A DNA stretch of 64,000 nt from Rhizobium sp. BK313 (GTDB taxonomy: Bacteria > Pseudomonadota > Alphaproteobacteria > Rhizobiales > Rhizobiaceae): assembly GCF_014193655.1 (NCBI RefSeq), contig NZ_JACHZQ010000015.1, positions 16,957 to 80,956 on the forward strand, read 5' to 3'. The notes beneath the pieces are model-generated. The model saw only the letters and a program-made list of their open reading frames with translations. It searched no databases and was not told the DNA's origin. Made by a program: the position numbers and the translations under genes. Below, piece by piece: positions 28,801 to 36,579 of this stretch. Each line of letters begins with the position of its first letter. Position 1 is the first letter of the stretch.

Positions 28801-29031
28801 CGGCAGGATGGCGGAGCGGCCACCGAGCAGGTCGACGAACTCCGAGCGCAGCACGCGTGCGGCGCGCCGGGTCGGCAGAAAGATGGTAACCTTGGCGAGT
28901 GATAGCGGATCACTGGGATCGTGCCGAAAATGCTCAGTCAGCCGGCCGTCGCAGAGGGCGCTGGCAAGGGTCTTCAGGAAAGGCAGGCCCGCCGGGATCG
29001 TCAGGATGCGTTGCCGGTGCCCGCCCGTCAT
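25840..29031 (-). CDS. addB: Double-strand break repair protein AddB (alphaproteobacterial type)
   Basis: The partner of AddA. The roughly 1063-residue protein starts RILTIPAGLPFLKTLA, where other AddB proteins have a Walker A, and no intact P-loop is visible. It keeps an inactive-helicase-like middle, and ends with a RecB-like nuclease domain: ERGTLYHKIIDRF, LTGVADRIDFKG and IIDYKTGYNPS. The four Cys that hold an iron-sulfur cluster in Bacillus AddB are not present around this nuclease domain. The ATG at 29031 lies 4 bp after the preceding gene; an alternative TTG is at 29043. Confidence 0.94.
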   Translation of the reverse strand: MTGGHRQRILTIPAGLPFLKTLASALCDGRLTEHFRHDPSDPLSLAKVTIFLPTRRAARVLRSEFVDLLGGRSAILPVIRPLGETDDDNGYFDEALPATADLAQPLANTARLLELARLILAWRNKLPQIVRDIHSDSPLVAPASPADAIWLARNLAELIDSIETEDRDWAELSNLSAEDHALWWQLTAEFLQIASAFWPARLEELGKSSPARNRNAILRAEAQRLATMQHAGPIIIAGSTGSVPATAELIAAVASLPQGVIVLPGLDLTMPEEDWRLVAPELGAGEKVDPTTRSHPQYGLSLLLKRLRATRSDVETVAEASESMQMRAQILSRALAPAKATSGWGAWQKTLAPGSIARAFADVALIEAANEREEATAIAIALRLALEKPGRNGGESQAALITPDRNLARRVTAELARFGIIADDSAGTPLAATPQGALLQLLLEATLRPGDPVAVVSLLKHPLARFSLAQDALQLGVDALEILALRGGTADVDIGALESLLDRQLAEQAMDRHPPHWRKSLPPDAVDRARALAQRVTEACEPLASVLLPQASDSHPTLSEWAERTGRALESVAADERGNLAALWSGEAGDTLASLLKEVIDTDSQLQADGPQWIDIVAALSAGQAVKPRALSHPRLFIFGTLEARLQSVDTLILGGLNEGSWPGQTANNPFISRTMKTEIGLEPPERRIGQLAHDFEMANGTHDLIYSRALRQGSTPTVASRWLQRLMALGGKTFANELKARGDQYRHWASMIDEGENQAPAVRPSPKPPAELQPKSYSFSEVGRLRRDPYAIYARRVLRLDPIDPFNRDPGPAERGTLYHKIIDRFIREGHIAGTPDASRAMDRIVAELFDAEQLPVHIDSVWRPRFREVARAFLAWEAERRPEIRRTATEVPAGVEIEPIGIRLTGVADRIDFKGDKAADIIDYKTGYNPSPAQARALLDPQLALEAYALKAGAFRNVGPLLPENLLYVRLRPGDRFKVDQVNNELSSRGGKTETKSAMDLALESMDQLVKFVALLQSGEKGFSSRLIPAQQFEYGGDYDHLARVSEWSTAETEQEGAGDE

Positions 29032-29035
29032 CCGG

Positions 29036-29767
29036 TCACGCAAACGCCCGGAAGGTCCGGATCGTCTCCTCCGCCTCGCCGATCGCCTCCGGCGTGCCGA
29101 CGGTCAGCCAGTGACCGTCGAGCATCGTGCCGTAAAGCCGGCCTTTGGCGATCGCCTTGTCGAAATAGATGTTGATGTTGAACGCATCGTTCGGTGCATC
29201 GTCAAGAAGGGACGGGCTCATCACGAACGCACCGGCATAGACGACGCCGTTGTATTGGGCGTCGCGATAGCGTGTAAGCCGGCCGTCATCAGCCATGCTG
29301 AAGTCATTCTTGCCGTTGTGACCCGTGGTCTTTTCCAGCTCGACGCAGAGCATGGCCATGTCCATGCTTTGCTCGTCGTAGAATCCGGTCAATCGGTCGA
29401 GGTTCGTCCGATGGCCGGGCTGCTCGCCGATCCAGAACAAGTCGGCATTCATGATGAAAACTGGATCGCGGCTCAGCAGCCTAAGGCCTTTGACGAGGCC
29501 GCCGCCATTGTTCATCAGCGCGTCCCGCTCGTCGGAGATCAGGATTTCAAGGCCGCGATAACCGCGCAGATGCGCTTCCATCTGGTCGGCATGATGATGG
29601 ACGTTCACGACAGCCCGTTCGACCCCGGCTTCCGCCAGCGCATCCAGCGCATAATCGATCATGGGCTTGCCGGCGATCTTTACCAGCGGCTTTGGGATGG
29701 TGTCGGTGATTGGTCGCATGCGGGTTCCGAGGCCCGCGGCCAATACCATGGCTTGTTTGATGGTCAT
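29036..29767 (-). CDS. murU: Nucleotidyltransferase, MurU-like (N-acetylmuramate 1-phosphate uridylyltransferase)
   Basis: A 243-residue sugar-phosphate nucleotidyltransferase. It carries the signature AAGLGTRMRP (about residues 9-18), a PKPLVKIAGKPMIDY sugar-phosphate segment, and NADLFW with the metal-binding Asp near residue 107. MurU of pseudomonads makes UDP-MurNAc from MurNAc-1-phosphate in a peptidoglycan salvage route that bypasses fosfomycin-sensitive MurA. The assignment leans on the preceding gene, whose second domain resembles the partner kinase AmgK. The ATG at 29767 gives the usual N-terminus; a longer frame upstream is not supported. Confidence 0.85.
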   Translation of the reverse strand: MTIKQAMVLAAGLGTRMRPITDTIPKPLVKIAGKPMIDYALDALAEAGVERAVVNVHHHADQMEAHLRGYRGLEILISDERDALMNNGGGLVKGLRLLSRDPVFIMNADLFWIGEQPGHRTNLDRLTGFYDEQSMDMAMLCVELEKTTGHNGKNDFSMADDGRLTRYRDAQYNGVVYAGAFVMSPSLLDDAPNDAFNINIYFDKAIAKGRLYGTMLDGHWLTVGTPEAIGEAEETIRTFRAFA

Positions 29768-29844
29768 CTCGTCTCGAACTTGTGATTCGCTCGGCTGTCT
29801 TCCTTTAGCATATCGCAGGAAAACCGTCGCCCGGTCTCGGGCAA

Positions 29845-31356
29845 CTATACCCCGCCTATTCCAGTCCTTGCACACCATTCGCGCAGGGGAGCGAGTGTTT
29901 CGTGCTCGAAAGCGATGGCGAGATAGGCGAGCGTGCGCGGCATATGTTTCATATAGCCGGGCTTACCGTCGCGCTGCAGCAGCCGCACCCAGAGGCCGGC
30001 GAGCTTGCAGTTGCGCTGTGCCGACATGATCGCCCAGCTTTTCAGGAACTTTGCTTCGTCGAAACCGCCCTGGGCGCTTCGGAGTGATAGATAGTCCGCT
30101 ATCATTTGATCGTGCAGATCGCGTTCGATAGTGACGCGCGCATCTTGGACGATGGAGGCGAGGTCATAGGCCGTCGGCCCGATCATCGCATCTTGGAAAT
30201 CGATGAGGCCGATCCGCTGGATGCCCTTTTCCTTGGCCCGCCAGATGATGTTCGGCGAATGAAAATCACGCAGCAGCAGATTCTTTTCCGAATCGTCTAA
30301 CTCATCGATTAGGCCGTCCCAGATCGCCAGATATTCCGCCCGTTCCTTATCGCTCGCCGGCGCGCCGTGCTTCCACGGTAGATGCCAGTCGATGAGCAAC
30401 CGCGCTTCCATCGTCATGGCCGTCCGGTCGAAATCCGGAACATGATGGATATGGTCCGGCGTAACCGGAATATCCTGCGGGATGCGGAGGCTATGCAGAT
30501 GCGCCAGGCAGGCAACGCTGGCCCGATAGCGCTCGGCAATCGGCTTGCCTGCTTCGTCGAGCACGCCGTCGGTGCCGAGATCCTCGATCAGCAAGATGCC
30601 CTGATCATAGTCGACCGCAAAGATTTCCGGCGCTGCAAAGCCATTTTCTCCCAGCACATTGGCCAGTGCCACGAAGGGATAGGCGTCCCAAGCGAGATGC
30701 GCGACCTTGGGATAGGGCTTTCCGTCAAGCACAGCCGGCCCCTCGGGGAGTCGCGGCCAATCCATCAGGATCACGCGCTTTCCGCCGCCATGCGGATGGA
30801 TGGATTCATAGGCGCGTAGCGACGCATCGCCCGTCAGGAAACGGCGCTCGGCACCTGCATAACCATGAGCATCGAGGAAAGCGCGAATCGCCAGAACGCG
30901 TTGGATGCGGGCGAATTGCTTGGGAGGCGCTGTGATCGTCGCACGACGGCCTTCACCTTCGTGCTCCAGCTTGAGATCGATGCGCTCTTTCGGCAGTTCG
31001 CCCTCGGCCATCTCAGGCCATTCCACCAGGCAGATGCCAGTCTGCAGCGCTTCGTCGAACCCGAGCTCGGCCAGTTCGCTGGCATCGCCCAAACGATAGA
31101 GATCGAAATGCGAAACGGGGATGCGAAGCTCGTAGGATTGGACGAGCGTGAAGGTCGGGCTCGGCACGTCCAGTTCGGCATCGTCGGCCATGGCGCGCAG
31201 GAGGGCACGGGCAAGCGAGGATTTTCCGGCGCCGAGATCGCCCGATAGCGCCAGGCAATCGCCCACCTTCAGCACAAGCGCCAGATCCTCGCCCAGGCGA
31301 GTGGTTGCCGCGTCGTCTGCCAGGAAAAGGGTGATGCTGGTGTTCGCTGCTGTCAT
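29845..31356 (-). CDS. Fusion of TsaE (tRNA t6A ATPase) and AmgK-like sugar/aminoglycoside kinase
   Basis: A 503-residue two-domain protein. Residues 1-150 are TsaE: P-loop SGDLGAGKSS (residues 38-47), PSPTFTLVQSY and HFDLYRLGD. TsaE works with TsaB and TsaD in threonylcarbamoyl-adenosine modification of tRNAs. Residues about 165-503 are an aminoglycoside phosphotransferase-like kinase: DASLRAYESI, the catalytic LLLRDFHSPNIIW (Asp364) and the metal site LIDFQDAMIGP (Asp386). This matches AmgK, the anomeric MurNAc/GlcNAc kinase that feeds MurU. The ATG overlaps the divL-like stop by 4 bp. Confidence 0.92.
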   Translation of the reverse strand: MTAANTSITLFLADDAATTRLGEDLALVLKVGDCLALSGDLGAGKSSLARALLRAMADDAELDVPSPTFTLVQSYELRIPVSHFDLYRLGDASELAELGFDEALQTGICLVEWPEMAEGELPKERIDLKLEHEGEGRRATITAPPKQFARIQRVLAIRAFLDAHGYAGAERRFLTGDASLRAYESIHPHGGGKRVILMDWPRLPEGPAVLDGKPYPKVAHLAWDAYPFVALANVLGENGFAAPEIFAVDYDQGILLIEDLGTDGVLDEAGKPIAERYRASVACLAHLHSLRIPQDIPVTPDHIHHVPDFDRTAMTMEARLLIDWHLPWKHGAPASDKERAEYLAIWDGLIDELDDSEKNLLLRDFHSPNIIWRAKEKGIQRIGLIDFQDAMIGPTAYDLASIVQDARVTIERDLHDQMIADYLSLRSAQGGFDEAKFLKSWAIMSAQRNCKLAGLWVRLLQRDGKPGYMKHMPRTLAYLAIAFEHETLAPLREWCARTGIGGV

Positions 31357-33941
31357 TCTGCGGCGACGGAGTGCGGCAATTCGGCGGATGGAATCCGGCA
31401 GGTGACCGTGGTTCCCTTGCCCGGCTGGCTTTCGATCGACACCTGGCCGTCATGCAGGCTGACGAAGCTTTCAACAATGGAGAGACCGAGGCCGGCGCCG
31501 CTGCGCTTGCCGCCCTTGCCGCTGGAGGCGAAGCGGTTGAAGACCGTGCGGATGATCTCTTCCGGAATGCCCGGTCCCTTGTCGGCGACGGTGAAGACGA
31601 AATCCGAGCCGTCGCGCGCGCATTTCAGCGCGATGGTCGAGCCTTCAGGCGCAAAATTGGCGGCATTGTTCAGAAGCTTCAGCAATATCTGCTTCAGCCG
31701 CTGCTGGTCGGCGACGACGGTGCCGAGATGGGCGGGCACAGTGATTTCGAGCGTCACGCCGCTTTCCTGCAGACGGTCGGCGATCAACATCGAGACTTCG
31801 TCGAGAAGGTCGTCGAGCGCGATTTCGGAATAGTTCAGCCGCATGATGCCGGCATCGACAGTCGCAAGATCGAGGATGTCGTTGACCAGTGTCAGCAGCA
31901 CCGAGGAAGAGGTGGAGATATGATCGATATATTCCGCCTGCCGGTCGTTCAGCGGTCCGATGCCCGGCGTCTTCAGAAGATCGGTGAAGCCGATGATGTT
32001 GGTCAGTGGTGAACGCAGCTCGTAGGAGACGTGTTGGACGAAATCGTTCTTCAGCTCGTCGGCCTTCAACAGTGCTTCGTTCTTTTCGGTAAGGGCGCGT
32101 TCGGCGCGAACGCTGTCGGTCATGTTGACGAAGGTCAGCATGGTCTGCGCGTTCGGCAACGGAATGACGGCATAGTCGAGGACGAGGTTGGAATAGAGTT
32201 CCAGTGTACCTTGCGACGAGGGCCGTTCGTCGTCGAAACTAGTGATCTGTTCCGCAAACCGCTTCCAGCCATCCGGCCGATCGTAGGACGGCGAGCAGGC
32301 TTCGGCCAGCGCCTGGATATGCGTGCCCGGTTTGGCCTGGGTTTCGGTGATGTTCCACAATATGCGGAATGCCGGATTGGAGAGGCGAATGCGGCCGTCG
32401 GGACCGAAGACGGCGACGCCTTCGGAGAGATGGTCGATGGTCTCGCCCTGCACCTTGACCAGCGTGTTGTAGCGCGTTTCGAGATCGACCTGCTCGGTCA
32501 GGTTCTCGAATACCCAGGTGGCGCCGCCCTGCGGGTGAGCAGTGGCGAAAACCCTAAGGATCTGGCCGTTAGGCAAGTGCCAGAGGTCGGTCTGCGTATC
32601 GAGCGCACGGTAGACGGACAAAACGCCGTCTTTCCAGGTTTTCCAGTTCAGTTGTTCCGGCAGCTTCTTGGCGCCGCGCAGCCGATCCAATAGCTCGCTA
32701 TTGTCAGGCTTCTTCTCGAGGAAGGCGATGTCGAGTTCCCAAAGCTGGACGAAGGCCTGATTGTAGAATTGCAGCCGCCGGTCGCCGTCGAAAATCGCGA
32801 CCGGTGTTGCCAAGTGATCGAGCGTCTCGGCGTGGCTCTTCAGCGTGCGCGCCAATTCGGCTCGGACCGCTTCCGCTTCGGAAACGTCGATGGCGATGCC
32901 TGCCGAACCATCCGGCGATTTGACGTCGATGACATCGAAGAAGGTGCGGTTGCCGTGAACGACGGTAGAAATCTTGTCGTGGAAGGGCGATTCCGGTGTC
33001 GTGGAGGCACGGATGCGCTCGCGAGCGACAGTGGTCAGGAATTCGCGGCCCTCGCGGATGGCCTCATCCGGCGATACGGCCTCGACCGCTTCGCCATAGG
33101 CCTGGTTGACCCAGGTCAGCTTGCCCTCGGCATCGCGCCGCCAGACAGGCAGGTCTATGGCATCGAGCAAGTTCTGAAAGGCGGAGATCGAGGTCATGAG
33201 CCTCTCGCGCTCGATCTTCAGTTCGGCCAGCTCTGCGCGCAGATTGTTGAGCGCGATAAAGCGGACGAAGGCGCGGCCGCCGGAAATACGGCCCTGCGCT
33301 TCCAATATTTCGTCGCGGTTCGTTTCGACCACCATGTCGAAGCTTTGGCCGCTGCCGCGCAGCTTGTCGATCGCTTTTTCCAGCTCGCCGGCCGACCAGG
33401 ATTTCAGCCAGCGGCCGAAAGCGAGGAATTCGTTGTCCTGCGGCGCACCGGTCTCGACAGGAAGTTGGCCAAGCAGCTCCGGCCGCGCGTTCTGTCCGTC
33501 CCAGATGATGATCCGGCGGTTCTTGTCGGCGATCAGCGCCTGATATTGCGAAATGCGCTGGTTGGCGTCTGATAGCGCCGTGCGGATCTCGCGGCTTTCG
33601 CTTTCCATATTGCCGCGCTGGCGGATCATCCACACGGTCGACAGGAGCGCGGCTGAAATCACGCCGATGATGACGGAGAAGACGGCCATTTCGGAGGAAG
33701 TGAAGAGACGGACTGCTGCCGGCGTGCCAACGCTGGTCTGCGCCAGAACGGGGCCCGCCAAGCCGGTAACAATGCCTCCGAAAACGCTGAAACGCAGCAA
33801 GCGGGCCAATGAGGCCAATAGGCCCGCATTCGTCCGCCGCTTCGCCCGCGGTAAAAGCATATATGCGCCGCCCTGCCGTTGCCGCGCGAACCCCGCTGGA
33901 GGCATCGCTGGCTCAGGCAGGCTGTCTTTCCCTTCAGACAT
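31353..33941 (-). CDS. divL: DivL-like PAS sensor kinase with tyrosine in place of the H-box histidine
   Basis: An 862-residue membrane protein. Two hydrophobic segments lie at about residues 46-66 and 84-105, followed by coiled coil (about 112-250) and several PAS-like domains (roughly 255-355, 370-480, 495-610). Then comes a DHp/HATPase_c kinase module with N-box LLKLLNNAANFAPEG, DKGPGIPEE and GAGLGLSIV. In the H-box (HVSYELRSPL) position 640, normally the phospho-His, is Tyr (codon at 32022-32024). Caulobacter DivL has Tyr at the same site and acts in the CckA-CtrA cell-cycle pathway. The downstream gene overlaps by 4 bp. Confidence 0.88.
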   Translation of the reverse strand: MSEGKDSLPEPAMPPAGFARQRQGGAYMLLPRAKRRTNAGLLASLARLLRFSVFGGIVTGLAGPVLAQTSVGTPAAVRLFTSSEMAVFSVIIGVISAALLSTVWMIRQRGNMESESREIRTALSDANQRISQYQALIADKNRRIIIWDGQNARPELLGQLPVETGAPQDNEFLAFGRWLKSWSAGELEKAIDKLRGSGQSFDMVVETNRDEILEAQGRISGGRAFVRFIALNNLRAELAELKIERERLMTSISAFQNLLDAIDLPVWRRDAEGKLTWVNQAYGEAVEAVSPDEAIREGREFLTTVARERIRASTTPESPFHDKISTVVHGNRTFFDVIDVKSPDGSAGIAIDVSEAEAVRAELARTLKSHAETLDHLATPVAIFDGDRRLQFYNQAFVQLWELDIAFLEKKPDNSELLDRLRGAKKLPEQLNWKTWKDGVLSVYRALDTQTDLWHLPNGQILRVFATAHPQGGATWVFENLTEQVDLETRYNTLVKVQGETIDHLSEGVAVFGPDGRIRLSNPAFRILWNITETQAKPGTHIQALAEACSPSYDRPDGWKRFAEQITSFDDERPSSQGTLELYSNLVLDYAVIPLPNAQTMLTFVNMTDSVRAERALTEKNEALLKADELKNDFVQHVSYELRSPLTNIIGFTDLLKTPGIGPLNDRQAEYIDHISTSSSVLLTLVNDILDLATVDAGIMRLNYSEIALDDLLDEVSMLIADRLQESGVTLEITVPAHLGTVVADQQRLKQILLKLLNNAANFAPEGSTIALKCARDGSDFVFTVADKGPGIPEEIIRTVFNRFASSGKGGKRSGAGLGLSIVESFVSLHDGQVSIESQPGKGTTVTCRIPSAELPHSVAAE

Positions 33942-34082
33942 AAGCGGTCTGTCTCCGTCCTATAATGTGCCGCATCTCGACAAGACATCCCATTTTCATG
34001 GCTCCGGGCATGCCCGGTTCGTCACGAATCAAGTCTAAAAACAATACTGCCTAAGGGAATCGGCGGGAAGGGAGCGGGCCAA

Positions 34083-34116
34083 AAAATAAGCCCCGGCATT
34101 TGTCAATGCCAGGGCC
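34083..34116 (-). terminator. Terminator after ahcY
   Basis: On the minus strand, an imperfect stem GCCCTGGCATT / AATGCCGGGGC with a short loop runs into a T6 tract about 35-60 bp after the ahcY stop codon. Confidence 0.75.
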
Positions 34117-34145
34117 ACAAGATATTGTGGATATCGATCGTAAGA

Positions 34146-35546
34146 TCAGTATCTGTAGTGGTCAGACTTGAACGGACCCTGCGGAGTGACGCCGATATAG
34201 GCAGCCTGTTCTCCGGAAAGCTCCGTCAGTTTCACGCCAAGCTTGCTGAGATGCAGGCGAGCAACCTTCTCGTCGAGGTGCTTCGGCAGCACGTAGACCT
34301 GGTTTTGGTACTGGCCGGGCTTGGTGAAGAGCTCGATCTGCGCCAGCGTCTGGTTGGTGAAGGAAGCCGACATGACGAAGGACGGATGGCCGGTAGCGTT
34401 GCCGAGGTTCAGGAGGCGGCCTTCCGACAGCAGGATGATGCGGTTGCCCTTGGCGAACTCGATCATGTCGACCTGCGGCTTGATGTTCGTCCACTTGAGG
34501 TTACGCAGAGCTGCGACCTGGATCTCGTTGTCGAAGTGGCCGATGTTGCCGACGATCGCCATGTCCTTCATCGCGCGCATATGGTCGATGCGGATGACGT
34601 CCTTGTTGCCGGTGGTCGTGATGAAAATGTCGGCAGTAGAGACGACGTCTTCGAGCTGGACTACTTCATAACCGTCCATGGCAGCCTGCAGGGCGCAGAT
34701 CGGATCGACTTCCGTGACCTTGACGCGGGCGCCGGCGCCGGAAAGCGAGGCAGCAGAACCCTTGCCGACGTCGCCGTAGCCGCAGACGACGGCAACTTTG
34801 CCGGCCATCATCACGTCGGTGGCGCGGCGGATACCGTCGACCAGCGATTCCTTGCAGCCGTACTTGTTGTCGAACTTCGACTTGGTGACGCTGTCGTTGA
34901 CGTTGATCGCTGGGAAGGGCAGCAGGCCCTTCTGGCTGAGCTGGTACAGGCGGTTGACGCCCGTGGTGGTTTCTTCGGTGACGCCCTTGATGGCTTCGCG
35001 CTGCTTGGTGAACCAGCCCGGCGATGCCTTGAGGCGCTTCTTGATCTGCGCGAAGAGGATTTCCTCTTCTTCCGAGTGCGGATTGGAAAGAACGTCTTCG
35101 CCGGCTTCAGCGCGAGCGCCGAGCAGGATGTACATGGTGGCATCGCCGCCGTCGTCCAGGATCATGTTGGAGAGGCCGCCATCGGTCCACTGGAAGATCT
35201 TGTCGGTGTAGATCCAGTAGTCTTCGAGGCTTTCGCCCTTGACGGCATAGACCGGAACGCCGGAAGCGGCGATCGCGGCAGCGGCATGGTCCTGGGTCGA
35301 GAAGATGTTGCAGGATGCCCAGCGCACCTGAGCGCCGAGAGCGACCAGCGTCTCGATCAGGACGGCAGTCTGGATCGTCATGTGCAGCGAACCGGTGATG
35401 CGCGCGCCCTTCAGCGGCTGTGCTTCGCCGAATTCGGCGCGGCAAGCCATCAGGCCCGGCATTTCGGTTTCGGCGATAGCGATTTCCTTGCGACCGTAGT
35501 CTGCAAGGCCGATATCCGCGACGATGTAGTCCTTTTCAGTGCTCAT
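34146..35546 (-). CDS. ahcY: Adenosylhomocysteinase (S-adenosyl-L-homocysteine hydrolase)
   Basis: Hydrolyses S-adenosylhomocysteine to adenosine and homocysteine in the activated-methyl cycle, using bound NAD. The 466-residue product has GSLHMTIQTAVLIETL near residue 55, the catalytic region NVNDSVTKSKFDNKYG, the NAD-binding loop VCGYGDVGKGSA, and the C-terminal KSDHYRY that reaches into the partner active site. The ATG at 35546 follows GGAGACCTTC. Upstream are three dyad-symmetric sequences that may be operators. It is the last gene on the strand before a terminator. Confidence 0.97.
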   Translation of the reverse strand: MSTEKDYIVADIGLADYGRKEIAIAETEMPGLMACRAEFGEAQPLKGARITGSLHMTIQTAVLIETLVALGAQVRWASCNIFSTQDHAAAAIAASGVPVYAVKGESLEDYWIYTDKIFQWTDGGLSNMILDDGGDATMYILLGARAEAGEDVLSNPHSEEEEILFAQIKKRLKASPGWFTKQREAIKGVTEETTTGVNRLYQLSQKGLLPFPAINVNDSVTKSKFDNKYGCKESLVDGIRRATDVMMAGKVAVVCGYGDVGKGSAASLSGAGARVKVTEVDPICALQAAMDGYEVVQLEDVVSTADIFITTTGNKDVIRIDHMRAMKDMAIVGNIGHFDNEIQVAALRNLKWTNIKPQVDMIEFAKGNRIILLSEGRLLNLGNATGHPSFVMSASFTNQTLAQIELFTKPGQYQNQVYVLPKHLDEKVARLHLSKLGVKLTELSGEQAAYIGVTPQGPFKSDHYRY

Positions 35547-35602
35547 GAAGGTCTCCAGCCTGAACGATGCATATCGCGCCATAGGCAAACGCCTCGGCCG
35601 AA

Positions 35603-35630
35603 TGCAACAAAATTGCACGCTGACAGCGTG
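35603..35630. promoter_or_regulatory. Two adjacent dyads upstream of ahcY
   Basis: A dyad TGCAA / TTGCA with a 5-bp centre is directly followed by a perfect 7-bp dyad CACGCTG / CAGCGTG around one central base (35616-35630). Both lie 57-84 bp before the ahcY start, in the expected promoter or leader region. Their role is inferred from position only. Confidence 0.4.
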
Positions 35631-35674
35631 TGGGATGATGCCGTGTAGCAGGCTTCAAGCTGGAAATCAATAAT

Positions 35675-35696
35675 GATATAAAGAAGTCTTTATGTC
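35675..35696. promoter_or_regulatory. Operator-like palindrome upstream of ahcY (candidate SahR site)
   Basis: Core ATAAAGA-AG-TCTTTAT (35678-35693) has 7-bp perfect arms, with two further matching pairs outside one mismatch. ArsR-family SahR regulators, which sense S-adenosylhomocysteine, bind AT-rich palindromes before ahcY and methionine genes in many Proteobacteria. I recall a similar consensus but could not check it. It lies about 130 bp upstream of the ahcY start. Confidence 0.5.
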
Positions 35697-35730
35697 TTTA
35701 TATCCTATCTGGCGCCCGGATGAGGAGGGC

Positions 35731-36006
35731 TCACATCTCTTCGCCGAACTTGTCGGCGACCAGACGGTCCAGCGCATCCAATGCCTCGGCGGCCTGGTTG
35801 CCGCTGGCGGTGACGAGCACGCTGCAGCCGGGGCTGGCCGCGAGCATCATCAGGCCCATGATCGAATTGCCGCCCACCGTTGTTCCATCCCTCGAGACGG
35901 TAATGGTGGCGTCGTAGGATTCGACGGTTTGTACGAATTTGGCGGAGGCGCGTGCATGCAGGCCACGTTTGTTGATGATCAGAAGTTCCCGGGAAAGCTC
36001 TGTCAT
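35731..36006 (-). CDS. HPr-family phosphocarrier protein
   Basis: A 91-residue phosphocarrier of the phosphotransferase system. NKRGLHARASAKF holds the phosphorylated His17, and GGNSIMGLMML holds Ser48 at the position modified by HPr kinase. No sugar permease (EIIC) gene is nearby, so the protein most likely belongs to a regulatory PTS. The ATG at 36006 gives the standard length. It lies 19 bp after the EIIA gene and is transcribed with it; 184 bp separate it from ahcY. Confidence 0.95.
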   Translation of the reverse strand: MTELSRELLIINKRGLHARASAKFVQTVESYDATITVSRDGTTVGGNSIMGLMMLAASPGCSVLVTASGNQAAEALDALDRLVADKFGEEM

Positions 36007-36025
36007 AGGCGGGACGCTTATCTCG

Positions 36026-36427
36026 TCATTTGCCGCTAAGCACACGGCTGGCCACGTTGATGTATTTGCGCCCGGCCTCGGAAGCTTCCACCAGAGCCTT
36101 CTCCATGTTGTTGTCGCCGCGCACACCCGCGAGCTTTATGAGCATCGGCAGATTGACGCCGGCAATAACCTCCGTGTGGCCGCTATTCATGACGGAGATC
36201 GCGAGATTGGAGGGAGTGCCACCGAACATATCGGTGAGGATGATGACCCCGTGCCCATCGTCGGCGCCGGAAACCGCGTGCAGAATGTCCTGCCGCCGCT
36301 TATCCATATCGTCTTCGGGACCAATCGATACCGTCTCTATGAACTTCTGCGGACCAACGACATGCTCGACCGCATGCCGAAACTCTTCAGCCAGCTTGCC
36401 ATGAGTGACAAGCACAAGTCCGATCAT
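36026..36427 (-). CDS. PTS EIIA component, mannose (EIIA-Man) family
   Basis: A 133-residue phosphoryl-accepting domain. It starts MIGLVLVTHG with the phospho-His at residue 9 and contains ILTDMFGGTPSNLAI, the conserved EIIA-Man core. It stands alone, without the EIIB, EIIC or EIID domains of a mannose transporter, so a regulatory role is inferred. Rhizobial homologues are annotated manX or ptsM. The stretch of about 150 bp before it, up to hprK, has no gene that I can see. Confidence 0.93.
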   Translation of the reverse strand: MIGLVLVTHGKLAEEFRHAVEHVVGPQKFIETVSIGPEDDMDKRRQDILHAVSGADDGHGVIILTDMFGGTPSNLAISVMNSGHTEVIAGVNLPMLIKLAGVRGDNNMEKALVEASEAGRKYINVASRVLSGK

Positions 36428-36579
36428 GATATTACTGCTCCCATCGCATACGCAAACAGGTGGCCCATATCGCAACGCAGCAATCTCGTCCACCAGTGGG
36501 GGGACATCTTGGCCATGAAAAGACGAAGTGCAAGCTTAAAATATGGGAATTGAGCGCCTGCAGGGGCCTGAATGGTCGA

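Noticed and set aside
35547..35700. SAH or SAM-II riboswitch before ahcY
   Set aside because: I could not trace the conserved core or pseudoknot of either class. The palindromes fit protein operators better.
36026..36126. HPr start extended into the EIIA gene
   Set aside because: The extended N-terminus overlaps the EIIA reading frame, and HPr starting at 36006 has the normal size with His17 in place.
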